A stretch of 6,953 nucleotides of DNA from Verrucomicrobiota bacterium (GCA_030832235.1 JAURJO010000466.1:1-6953); one strand, 5' to 3'; shown: positions 1 through 6,406, counted from the first letter of the stretch. The notes: generated by a model from the letters alone, not told the origin. Made by a program: numbers and translations.

Positions 1-86
1 ACGGCGTGGTGGCCGAGCTGCATGTCGCGCTGGGCGACACCGTCGAGTCCAAGGACCTACTGCTCGTGGTGAAGCCGGCGGTGTGA
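1..86 (+). CDS. C-terminal end of a biotinyl/lipoyl carrier-domain protein (5' part outside window)
   Basis: Only the last 27 complete codons are visible, in the frame starting at base 3 and ending in TGA at 84-86. The peptide contains GVVAELHVALGDTVESKDLL followed by LVVKPAV. This fits the last two or three strands of a biotinyl/lipoyl attachment fold, where the pattern G-x-V-x-x-(hydrophobic)-x-V-x-x-G-D-x-V-x-x-x-(D/Q)-L-L follows the modified lysine. The modified lysine itself (usually in an MKM-type or DKA-type turn) would lie upstream and cannot be seen. Such C-termini belong to biotin carboxyl carrier proteins, the alpha subunits of acyl-CoA or pyruvate carboxylases, decarboxylase gamma subunits and dihydrolipoyl acyltransferases, and I cannot choose among them. 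The very end of the protein follows directly after the domain, which favours a biotin carrier subunit. The next gene starts 31 nt downstream in the same direction. Confidence 0.6.
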   Translation, partial: GVVAELHVALGDTVESKDLLLVVKPAV

Positions 87-117
87 GGGCCCCCGTTGGG
101 CGGGGCGGCTTGAGTTC

Positions 118-1005
118 ATGGCGCGCCGGCCCAACGTTTCCCGCGGAATGATCCACCAACGGTTCAGGCGACGGGGCGACTTCGAGCGGGAAACGACCGC
201 GCCGGCCGTGTGGCTCGTCAGCGCACTCGCCGGCGTGTTCGTCATCCAGTTCGCCCTCGAGCTGGCTTCCGGCGGGGGCAACGGCGGGCTGGCGGAAGGA
301 TTCGCGCTTTCCGCGGGCGCCCTCCGGGAGGGCCGCTGGTGGACCCTGAGCACTTTCTGGCTCGTGCACAGCACGGCCAACCTGTTCCACCTCGGTGTGG
401 TGATCTCGGGACTCCTGGTCCTGGGCCGCGAGTTGCGCGACCAAGTGGCCCCCAAGGCGATGCTCAGCGTGTTCGGTCTCGGTTTGCTCGGGGGAGCGCT
501 TTGGTGGATGGCGGCCAATTGGACCCGGAGCGGTGAACTCCTCGGTGCGACGGCGGGAGTATACGCGTTGCTCGTCCTGGCCGCGCGGCTCTCCCCGGAA
601 CGCGAACTGCGCTTTCTGCTGCTCTTCCTCTTTCCCGTGACCCTCCGCCTGCGCCACCTGCTCTGGGGCCTGCTCGCGCTGGACGGGCTGGCCTTCGCGC
701 TGACGGACCTTTTCGGCCAGCCGTTGCCCTTCGAATACGCCGCGTCCTCGCACCTCGGTGGCATGGCCGCCGGCTGGATCGCCGGCCGCCGCTTCGCTTC
801 ACCTGCCGCGGCGGAAGTCCCGGAGCCGGCGGAAGCACCCTCGCCCGTCGCCGAGGGAACCGCCCCCAAGCCGCGCACGGCTACCCAACTCCGCGCGGAA
901 GTCGACCGCGTGCTGGACAAGATCAGCGCCCGGGGGTTGGGTGCCCTGACCCCGGATGAACGACGCACGCTCGACGAGGCCAAACACCTGCTGAACCGCC
1001 GTTGA
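118..1005 (+). CDS. Rhomboid-family integral membrane protein, probable pseudoprotease (Ser to Thr)
   Basis: A 295-residue polytopic membrane protein of the rhomboid family. Hydrophobic segments lie near residues 30-51, 87-103, 115-133, 141-157, 166-196 (probably two in part) and 209-224. Rhomboid landmarks are clear: GRWWTL in loop 1 (residues 72-77), H84 and H91 at the start of TM2, the TM4 motif GATAGVYAL (143-151), and HLGG (212-215) in TM6. Against E. coli GlpG (from memory), GATAGVYAL aligns with GLSGVVYAL. T145 then occupies the nucleophile Ser201 position, Tyr149 matches Tyr205, and His212 matches catalytic His254. The Asn154 position, four residues after H91, is Val95. The Ser is therefore replaced and the oxyanion Asn is lost, so proteolysis is doubtful; this is inference. 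After an Ala/Pro-rich linker (227-252), residues 256-295 form a charged helical tail with an LTPDERRTLDEA motif, a type of short domain common behind rhomboids in Verrucomicrobiota and Bacteroidota. The start ATG at 118 has only a G-rich stretch upstream; a second Met at residue 11 is possible. The S41 protease gene begins 54 nt downstream. Confidence 0.82.
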   Translation: MARRPNVSRGMIHQRFRRRGDFERETTAPAVWLVSALAGVFVIQFALELASGGGNGGLAEGFALSAGALREGRWWTLSTFWLVHSTANLFHLGVVISGLLVLGRELRDQVAPKAMLSVFGLGLLGGALWWMAANWTRSGELLGATAGVYALLVLAARLSPERELRFLLLFLFPVTLRLRHLLWGLLALDGLAFALTDLFGQPLPFEYAASSHLGGMAAGWIAGRRFASPAAAEVPEPAEAPSPVAEGTAPKPRTATQLRAEVDRVLDKISARGLGALTPDERRTLDEAKHLLNRR

Positions 1006-1059
1006 TTCCCGTCCCTGTTCGCGCGCAACTCCCGCCCCGGAATCCTGTCCCATTTTCGC

Positions 1060-3288
1060 ATGACCCACCGCCCACACCTCGGCCGCCTGGCGACCGCGCT
1101 GCTGATCCTCCTGCTGGCCGCCACTTCGGCCTGGTCCGCCACCGACCGCCGTAAATTCACGACCTCGCCGACGCTCGCCGCCGAGGCCAACGCCCTCATC
1201 AAGCTGCTGGCCGAGCTGCACTACAACCGCGACGCGGTGAACAACACCGACTTCGCGCAGGTGATCCCGGACTTCATGGGCGACCTAGACAGCCAGCGCC
1301 TGTTCTTCCTCGGCAGCGACCGGAAGCGTTTCGAGGACGAGTTCGGCAAAAGCGTGTTCTACAACGCCGCCTTCCTCGGCAACATCAACGCCGCCTACGA
1401 GATCTTCAACGTCTACGACGAGCGGGTCCGCGCGCGGATCGAGTGGATCGTGGCAGAGTTGGCCAAGGACCTCGACCTCACCGCGCGCGAGACCTACGGC
1501 ATCGACCGCCAGCGCGAGAAGGCCCCCTGGCCCGCGGACGCGGCGGCGGCCGACGACTTGTGGCGCCGGCGCCTGAAATTCGAAGTCGTGCAGGAGATCC
1601 TCGCGAAAAAAACACCCGAGGATGCCCGGGCCCAGGTGCGCAAGCGTTACGAGCGCATGCTGAAGAACCTGACCGAAATCGAGGGCAACGACCTCGCGGA
1701 GATGTTCCTGTCGTGCATCGCGCGACTCTACGACCCGCACTCCACCTATTTCTCCGCCGCCACCTACGAGGACTTCGGCATCCAGATGAAGCTGCAGCTC
1801 GTGGGCATCGGCGCCCTGCTGGGCGTCGAGGACGACGTCTGCGTCGTTAAGGAGATCATTCCCGGCGGCCCTGCCGATCTGGGACGCGAACTGAAGCCCA
1901 ACGACAAGATCATCGCTGTCGCCGAGAAGGGCGGCGAGCCGGTCGAGGTCTACGGGCTCAAGATCCGCAAGATCGTCGACAAGATCCGCGGCAAGAAGGG
2001 CACCGAGGTCGTCCTCACTGTGCAGCCGGCCGACGCCGCCGACAGCTCCGTCCGCAAGCAAATCACCATCACCCGCGACAAGGTGAAGTTGAATTCGGCC
2101 CGCGCCCGCGGCGCGGTTTTTGACCTGCCCGACGCCGACGGAACCATTCAGCCCTACGGCGTCATCACCCTGCCTGCCTTCTACGGACCAGCCGACGACG
2201 GGGACACCGATGGCGAGAAAACCACCGCCTCCCGCGACGTCGCCCGCCTCGTCAGCCAATTGACCGCGCAGGGAGTGAAAGGGATCGTACTCGACCTTCG
2301 TCGCAACGGCGGCGGTTTCCTCACCGAGGCCATCGAGCTCGCCGGCTTGTTCATCAACCGCGGGCCGGTCGTCCAAGTGAAGAACTACAACGGCGAGATC
2401 CAGGTCGATAGCGACCGCGACAGCCGGATCGCCTACACCGGGCCGCTGGCCGTGCTCGTCGATCGCTTCAGCGCCTCTGCATCCGAGATTGTCGCCGGCG
2501 CTCTGCAAAACTACGGCCGGGCGATCATCGTCGGCGACAGCTCAACCCACGGAAAAGGCTCCGTGCAGCAGGTGATCGAGATGAAGCAGGTCTCCCGCGC
2601 GCTCTCCCTCGCGGCGAAGACCGGCGCCGCGAAGCTCACGATCCAGAAGTATTACCTCCCAAGCGGCGCCTCCACCCAGCTCAAGGGAGTGGTACCCGAC
2701 ATCATTCTGCCGTCCATCGAGGACTACCTGCCGATCGGCGAGGGAGATCTGCCCCGCGCGCTGGTCTGGGACCGCATCCCAAGCAGTTTCTTCGAGGGCG
2801 AGCCCCTGAATTCAAAGGTTCTCACCCCGCTGTTGGAAAAGAGCCGCACCCGCCAGGCCAACCTCGAGGAGTTCGCCTATCTGCGCCGGATCGTGGAGCG
2901 TTTCAAGCAGCGCCAGGAGCAGAAGCAACTCTCCGTCAATCTGGAGGAACGTCGTCAGCAAAAGGCCGAGGACGACGCCTTCCGCAAGGAAACCAAGGCC
3001 GAGAAGGAAAAGGTGGCGAAGGGCGACTATGCCTTCCGCCCGATCTATCTCGGACCACCGCCGACTCCGCGCATCAAGGCACCAAAGAAAGACGAGGAGG
3101 AGGACGAGCTGGCCGAAGCCGAGGAGGAGAACGAGACCTACGTGCGCGCGGACGTCCACCTGCGCGAGGCGCTCCGCGTCGTGCGCGACGCCGTCGAACT
3201 CGCCAAGGATCGCGCCAATTGGGTCAGCAACCGCCCGCCGCTGACGGCCGCCGCAGCCGGAGCGGGCGCTACCAAACCGCAAGGATGA
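1060..3288 (+). CDS. prc: Carboxy-terminal (tail-specific) processing protease, S41 family, Prc/Tsp type
   Basis: A 742-residue exported serine protease that degrades or trims envelope proteins from the C-terminus, using a Ser/Lys dyad. Residues 1-27 form a signal peptide: a basic start, the hydrophobic run ATALLILLLAATSAW, and a likely cut after SA before TDRR. Residues 35-235 match the helical N-terminal domain of Tsp proteins, including the DPHSTYF stretch (225-231) that leads into the PDZ domain (about 240-340; IGALLGVEDD, IIPGGPA). The S41 catalytic domain spans about 365-550. It contains LDLRRNGGGFLTEAIELAGL (411-430), SASASE (471-476) and HGKGSVQQ (497-504). By alignment with E. coli Prc, Ser473 is the nucleophile and Lys499 the general base. 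The C-terminal region (560-720) is the charged helical DUF3340-type domain, with an acidic patch at 677-691, ending in an Ala/Gly-rich tail. It is somewhat longer than E. coli Prc (682). No strong ribosome binding site precedes ATG 1060. The 3' end overlaps the convergent prmC by 20 bp. Family and activity are well supported; substrates are unknown. Confidence 0.95.
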   Translation: MTHRPHLGRLATALLILLLAATSAWSATDRRKFTTSPTLAAEANALIKLLAELHYNRDAVNNTDFAQVIPDFMGDLDSQRLFFLGSDRKRFEDEFGKSVFYNAAFLGNINAAYEIFNVYDERVRARIEWIVAELAKDLDLTARETYGIDRQREKAPWPADAAAADDLWRRRLKFEVVQEILAKKTPEDARAQVRKRYERMLKNLTEIEGNDLAEMFLSCIARLYDPHSTYFSAATYEDFGIQMKLQLVGIGALLGVEDDVCVVKEIIPGGPADLGRELKPNDKIIAVAEKGGEPVEVYGLKIRKIVDKIRGKKGTEVVLTVQPADAADSSVRKQITITRDKVKLNSARARGAVFDLPDADGTIQPYGVITLPAFYGPADDGDTDGEKTTASRDVARLVSQLTAQGVKGIVLDLRRNGGGFLTEAIELAGLFINRGPVVQVKNYNGEIQVDSDRDSRIAYTGPLAVLVDRFSASASEIVAGALQNYGRAIIVGDSSTHGKGSVQQVIEMKQVSRALSLAAKTGAAKLTIQKYYLPSGASTQLKGVVPDIILPSIEDYLPIGEGDLPRALVWDRIPSSFFEGEPLNSKVLTPLLEKSRTRQANLEEFAYLRRIVERFKQRQEQKQLSVNLEERRQQKAEDDAFRKETKAEKEKVAKGDYAFRPIYLGPPPTPRIKAPKKDEEEDELAEAEEENETYVRADVHLREALRVVRDAVELAKDRANWVSNRPPLTAAAAGAGATKPQG

Positions 3289-3934
3289 AGCGGTCGCGGC
3301 CAGTCAGGTCGCGCCGTGATTCGACCCTCGAATAACCCGCGGCGTTCGCCGCGTCGATCAACGCGGCGTGCTGGGAAGGCCCGGTCTCCAGCGCAAGGAG
3401 GCCTCCGCGGCGCAATCGGTGAACGGCGCCGGAGATAATTTTGTTAAGGTCTCCCAACCCATCTTCCGCGGCGACGAGCGCCGACCGCGGCTCGAAATCC
3501 CGCACCTCGGGCGCCACCTCCGCCAGTTCCGCTTCCGAAAGATAAGGTGGGTTGGAGACAACGATGTCGTAGGGCGCGGACGGCAGCGCGGTGAACCAAT
3601 CGGAACACACGAATTCCACCCGCGCGCCGCACGACCGCGCCGCCGCGTTTTCCCGCGCGAGCGTTAGCGCCGCCTCCTCCCGATCCGCAGCGACGACCGC
3701 GACCGAAGGCAGGCGTTCCGCCAAGCCAAGTGCGATCGCGCCCGTTCCCGTTCCCAGATCAGCAATTCGCTCCACCGGCGGATTCTCCGCCGCCCACCCC
3801 GCCACAATCTCGACCAACAGCTCCGTCTCGGGCCGCGGGATGAGGGCGCGGCGATCGACCTTCAGCCGCACTCCGGCGAAATCCACCTCGCCAAGGATGT
3901 GCTGCAACGGCTCGCGCTGGGCCCGTCGCTTCAC
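3269..3934 (-). CDS. C-terminal catalytic part of PrmC, possible separate product from GTG
   Basis: This is the open frame downstream of the internal TAG. Its first possible start is GTG at 3932-3934, directly abutting the stop (TAG-GTG). Initiation there would give 221 residues holding the whole methyltransferase fold (SAM motif DLGTGTGAIAL, catalytic NPPY, and the C-terminal strands). It would lack about 60 residues of the N-terminal helical bundle that contacts the release factor in known PrmC structures. No Shine-Dalgarno-like sequence sits at proper distance; the nearest GGAG elements are more than 20 nt upstream. Production would therefore depend on restart by ribosomes finishing the 60-codon leader. 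Whether such a shortened enzyme would work is unknown; this entry records the alternative reading. Confidence 0.4.
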   Translation of the reverse strand: MKRRAQREPLQHILGEVDFAGVRLKVDRRALIPRPETELLVEIVAGWAAENPPVERIADLGTGTGAIALGLAERLPSVAVVAADREEAALTLARENAAARSCGARVEFVCSDWFTALPSAPYDIVVSNPPYLSEAELAEVAPEVRDFEPRSALVAAEDGLGDLNKIISGAVHRLRRGGLLALETGPSQHAALIDAANAAGYSRVESRRDLTGRDRFILAVW

Positions 3935-3937
3935 CTA
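3932..3937 (-). other. In-frame amber codon abutting a GTG codon inside prmC
   Basis: On the - strand the sequence reads CGC ATC CGC CCC TAG GTG AAG CGA. The TAG lies in frame between Pro60 and Val62 of PrmC. Slipping +1 at CCC-TAG would reach TGA after one more codon, and slipping -1 leaves the PrmC frame, so a prfB-style frameshift cannot rescue the gene. Only readthrough, or restart at the adjoining GTG, could yield the downstream part. The palindrome CCTAGG spans the site. Confidence 0.9.
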
Positions 3938-4117
3938 GGGGCGGATGCGCGCCAGCTCCGGCTCCGTCAACGGCCGCTCAAATTCCAGGTAAAGCCGCAT
4001 CCGATTCAGCCCCAGCGCGTGCCCGACCAGGTGCTCCGCCGAAAGGCGCGGCGATTCCACTCCCCGCGCCGCGAGAAACTCCGTGGTCCGCCGGATGATC
4101 TCGAGAACGGTCAGCAT
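3935..4117 (-). CDS. N-terminal fragment of PrmC (60 residues) ending at the internal TAG
   Basis: The frame opens at ATG 4117-4115, one nucleotide after the prfA TGA, and encodes a 60-residue peptide beginning MLTVLEIIRRTTEFLAARG and ending ELARIRP before TAG. The content matches the helical bundle of PrmC: a first helix with repeated hydrophobics, a PRLSAEHLVGHALGL segment that corresponds to the SPRRDAEILLEHV region of the E. coli enzyme, and an LTEPELARI helix. On its own it has no catalytic motif. It is most likely just the front piece of the interrupted gene, translated by coupling to prfA. Confidence 0.5.
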   Translation of the reverse strand: MLTVLEIIRRTTEFLAARGVESPRLSAEHLVGHALGLNRMRLYLEFERPLTEPELARIRP

Positions 4118-4118
4118 T

Positions 4119-5237
4119 TCACTCGTCGACCGCGGTGTTGCGGATGGATACTGGCGCCACTCCGGTCAGCGCTGCCATCCGTTCCTCAAAGTCCGCCTGC
4201 TGCAGCGCCGTAATAACCGGCCCGATGTTGCCCTCCATGATCTGCGGCAGGCTGTACAACGTGAGCCCGATGCGGTGGTCGGTGAGACGGTTTTGCGGAA
4301 AATTGTAGGTGCGGATGCGTTCACTCCGGTCACCGGAACCGATCTGGCTCCGGCGCGTAGCCGCATACTTCGCCCGCTCCTCCTCCTCGCGCCGCTTCAG
4401 CAGCCGGGAGCGCAGGACCGTCAAAGCCTTGGCCTTGTTCTTAAGCTGCGAGCGCTCATCCGCGCACGAAACGATCAGACCCGTGGGACGGTGCAGGATC
4501 TGCACAGCCGAATCCGTGGTGTTAACCCCCTGCCCACCCGGACCGCTCGCGCGGCTCACGGTGATCTCCAGGTCCTGCGGGTCGATCTCCACGTCGACTT
4601 CCTCGGCCTCCGGGAGCACCGCGACCGTGACCGTGGAGGTGTGGATACGCCCGTTGGCCTCGGTCACCGGCACCCGCTGCACCCGGTGCACGCCACTCTC
4701 GAATTTCAGCTGCCGGTAAACATCGGTTCCGGTGATGAGGAAAATGACCTCCTTGAAGCCGCCCCGCTCGGAAACGCTGCTGCTCATCGGCTGCACGCGC
4801 CAGCCCTGGCCGTCGGCGAAACGGGAATACAGGCGGAAAAGCTCGGCGGCGAACAGACTCGCCTCGTCGCCACCAGTGCCCGCACGGATTTCCATAACAG
4901 TATTCCGCGAGTCCGTCGCCTCCGGCGGGATCATCGCCAGCAGGACTGCACGCCGTAAAGCGGCCTCACGGCGTTCGAGTTCGGGAAGCTCCTCCGCGGC
5001 CAGCTCCTTCAGGTCCGCATCTCCGCCGGAATCCCGCTGCAAGGCCCGCGCCTCCGCGATCTCTCGAAGCGTGCGGGCATGACGCTCGTGTTCCGCGACG
5101 AGTTGCGCCAGCCGCTGCTGTTCGCGTGTCACCTCGGCGGCCCGGCGTGGATTCGCGTAGAAGGAAGCCTCCGCCATCTGGGCGGAGAGCTCTTCCAGCC
5201 GGCGGCGGAAAGGCAGGATATCGGGCAGGTCTTCCAT
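4119..5237 (-). CDS. prfA: Peptide chain release factor 1 (RF1)
   Basis: RF1 recognises UAA and UAG in the ribosomal A site and triggers hydrolysis of peptidyl-tRNA. From ATG at 5237 the protein is 372 residues, close to the family's usual 355-365. Residues 1-100 form the charged helical domain 1. AGTGGDEA lies at 119-126. The stop-codon-reading tripeptide PVT sits at 190-192 within RVPVTEANGRIHTST, matching the PxT of RF1 and not the SPF of RF2. The catalytic GGQ is at 234-236 in SGPGGQGVNTTDSAVQ, and the DERSQLKNKAKAL segment follows. A TTG at 5249 in the same frame would add four residues (MFPR); I prefer the ATG because RF1 proteins usually start near this point, although neither start has a clear ribosome binding site. 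The gene ends in TGA, a codon read by RF2, so RF1 synthesis does not depend on RF1. prmC starts one nucleotide after the stop, so the modifying enzyme follows its substrate, a common operon arrangement. Confidence 0.97.
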   Translation of the reverse strand: MEDLPDILPFRRRLEELSAQMAEASFYANPRRAAEVTREQQRLAQLVAEHERHARTLREIAEARALQRDSGGDADLKELAAEELPELERREAALRRAVLLAMIPPEATDSRNTVMEIRAGTGGDEASLFAAELFRLYSRFADGQGWRVQPMSSSVSERGGFKEVIFLITGTDVYRQLKFESGVHRVQRVPVTEANGRIHTSTVTVAVLPEAEEVDVEIDPQDLEITVSRASGPGGQGVNTTDSAVQILHRPTGLIVSCADERSQLKNKAKALTVLRSRLLKRREEEERAKYAATRRSQIGSGDRSERIRTYNFPQNRLTDHRIGLTLYSLPQIMEGNIGPVITALQQADFEERMAALTGVAPVSIRNTAVDE

Positions 5238-5346
5238 GCGCGGAAACAAGTGGGCTTCGATTTGCTAATTGCGCGCCCCGGACGGACCGAATCTAAAATG
5301 CCCGGTCGACGCGCGAGGCACGGCTGCCTAGCGCGGACTGAACGTC
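5238..5346. promoter_or_regulatory. Divergent intergenic spacer between prfA and the HAD hydrolase gene
   Basis: This 109-bp gap separates two divergent starts and should hold promoters for both. It is less GC-rich around 5255-5300 than its surroundings. On the + strand TAAAAT (5294-5299) resembles a sigma-70 -10 box and would give a leader of about 40 nt for the HAD gene, but no good -35 box stands 16-18 nt before it. On the - strand AT-rich patches (TTTTAGATT, AATTAGCAAAT) could serve prfA, again without a convincing pair of boxes. No operator-like palindrome was found. The assignment rests mainly on gene layout. Confidence 0.35.
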
Positions 5347-6372
5347 ATGCCCACGTCACTTTTCACGCAAAACACCATCGCTCTCATCTGGGACTTCGAC
5401 AAGACCCTAATCCCCGAGTATATGCAGTCGCCGCTCTTCCGGCGCTACGGGGTCGACGAGGCGGTGTTCTGGCAGGAGACCAACCGGCTGGCCGAGCACT
5501 ACCGGCAACGCGGCTACCAGCTTTCGCCCGAGATAGCGTACCTCAACCATCTACTCACCTACGTGCGCAGCGGCCAGCTCTCCGGCCTCAACAATCGCAT
5601 TCTGGCGGAGTGCGGAAAGGAGATTCGCTTTTATCCGGGCCTGCCCGGCTTTTTTGACGAGGCGCGGGCGTTTGTGCGGGAGCGGCCCGAGTTCGCGAAG
5701 CACGAGATCACGCTCGAGCATTATGTCGTGAGTACGGGCATCGCCCCGATGATCCGCGGCAGCGCCATCGCGGGAAGAATCGACGGCGTCTGGGCCTGCG
5801 AGTTCATCGAGAATCCACTGCAACCGGGATTCCTCCGGCAGAAGGAATTGCCGATCGAGGCGACCGCTGAGATCGCCCAGATCGGCATGGTCATCGACAA
5901 CACAACCAAGACCCGCGCCATCTTCGAGATCAACAAAGGCACCAACAAGAACGCCGCCATCGACGTAAACTCGAAGCTCGCGCCCGAGGACCGGCGCATC
6001 CCGGTGCAGAATATGATCTACGTCGCCGACGGCCCGAGCGACGTCCCAAGTTTTTCCGTGGTGAAAAGCGGCGGCGGCCGGGCCTACGCAGTGTACAATC
6101 CCGAGAAGCCGGCCGAGTTCGAGCAGAACGACCGCCTGCTGCAATCAGGCCGCATCCACGGCTACGGCCCCGCGGACTACCGCTCCGGCTCCAGCACCTT
6201 TCAATGGCTGCGGATGCACATTCACCAGATCTGCGAGCGCATTGTCACAGACAGGGAAACCGCCGTGGCCAGCAAGGCCACCCGTCCCCCGCGCCACCTC
6301 AACGCATCGCCGGAAGAAGTCGCCGCCAGCAAGCGCGCCAAGACTCCAAAACAAGCTTCCTTTCTGGAGTGA
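5347..6372 (+). CDS. HAD-superfamily hydrolase of unknown substrate (phosphoserine-phosphatase-like type)
   Basis: A 341-residue soluble protein with the haloacid dehalogenase phosphotransferase motifs in order. Motif I is IWDFDKTLIP, with nucleophile D16 and acid/base D18. Motif II is YVVSTG, with S129. Motif III is a lysine in TKTRAIFEINKG (K188 or K197). Motif IV is VADGPSD, with D228 and D232 for the metal. The long insert between motifs I and II (about 25-120, mainly helical, with EAVFWQETNRLAEHYRQRG and a YPGLPGFF segment) is a helical cap of the C1 type, as in phosphoserine-phosphatase relatives. Phosphatase activity is likely; the substrate cannot be read from the sequence. After the catalytic core, residues 305-341 form a basic, Ala/Lys/Pro-rich, probably disordered tail. 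No signal peptide or membrane segment is present. The start ATG lacks a clear ribosome binding site, but the motif I strand begins only ten residues later, so little could be missing. It is divergent from prfA, and a terminator hairpin lies 8 bp past its stop. Confidence 0.85.
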   Translation: MPTSLFTQNTIALIWDFDKTLIPEYMQSPLFRRYGVDEAVFWQETNRLAEHYRQRGYQLSPEIAYLNHLLTYVRSGQLSGLNNRILAECGKEIRFYPGLPGFFDEARAFVRERPEFAKHEITLEHYVVSTGIAPMIRGSAIAGRIDGVWACEFIENPLQPGFLRQKELPIEATAEIAQIGMVIDNTTKTRAIFEINKGTNKNAAIDVNSKLAPEDRRIPVQNMIYVADGPSDVPSFSVVKSGGGRAYAVYNPEKPAEFEQNDRLLQSGRIHGYGPADYRSGSSTFQWLRMHIHQICERIVTDRETAVASKATRPPRHLNASPEEVAASKRAKTPKQASFLE

Positions 6373-6380
6373 GAAAAGAA

Positions 6381-6406
6381 AAGCGCCGGCCCGAAGGCCG
6401 GCGCTT
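6381..6406 (-). terminator. Rho-independent terminator for the Ala-rich gene (UUCG tetraloop)
   Basis: A perfect 11-bp inverted repeat (AAGCGCCGGCC and its complement) encloses a 4-nt loop. On the - strand the loop reads TTCG closed by a C-G pair, the very stable cUUCGg form, and the stem is followed by TTCTTTTCTC, a U-rich tract. That orientation fits termination of the - strand gene ending at 6432, 26 nt upstream. On the + strand the stem is followed by AAAAGCGG without a U-tract, so it is a poorer terminator for the HAD gene, though the hairpin may still protect that transcript's 3' end. Confidence 0.85.

Larger units (their letters stand above)
3269..4117 (-). pseudogene. prmC: prmC (hemK): release-factor glutamine methyltransferase gene interrupted by an in-frame TAG at codon 61
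   Basis: PrmC uses S-adenosylmethionine to methylate the glutamine of the GGQ motif in release factors RF1 and RF2. Read from ATG at 4117, the frame runs 60 codons, meets TAG (3935-3937), then continues in the same frame for 221 codons to a second TAG (3269-3271). The total is 282 codons, the usual PrmC length. Counting the stop as residue 61, the N-terminal helical bundle is 1-75, IPRPETE lies at 93-99, the SAM-binding motif DLGTGTGAIAL at 120-130, and the catalytic NPPY motif at 189-192. All these key residues are intact, and there is no frameshift or decay elsewhere. E. coli PrmC (recalled from memory) has Leu at the stop position. A single T-to-A change from TTG would create it. The gene starts one nucleotide after the prfA stop, so translation is probably coupled. 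It may be a recent null mutation, a base error, or a recoded or restarted gene; the sequence alone cannot decide. Because every motif survives, I doubt long-standing loss of function. Confidence 0.85.

Noticed and set aside
89..106. Small GC hairpin (GCCCC/GGGGC) between the first two genes
   Set aside because: The stem is only five base pairs with an eight-base loop and no U-tract, and it is expected by chance in such GC-rich sequence.
57..1202. Open frame of 381 codons on the - strand opposite the rhomboid gene
   Set aside because: Its Arg/Ser/Pro-rich translation with no domain, antisense to a clear membrane protein gene, marks it as a compositional shadow.
1285..2508. Long open frame of 407 codons on the - strand opposite the protease gene
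   Set aside because: It lies wholly antisense to a well-supported S41 protease gene. Its Val/Asp/Leu/Gly-rich composition is the usual result of reading GC-rich codons on the reverse strand, and no domain is recognisable.
3920..3945. Programmed frameshift at CCC-TAG in prmC, by analogy with prfB
   Set aside because: Shifting +1 meets TGA after one further codon and shifting -1 leaves the PrmC frame, while the downstream PrmC sequence is in the original frame. Frameshifting cannot restore the protein.
4083..4958. Open frame of 291 codons on the + strand opposite prfA
   Set aside because: It is antisense to the unmistakable RF1 coding sequence, and the translation shows no family features.
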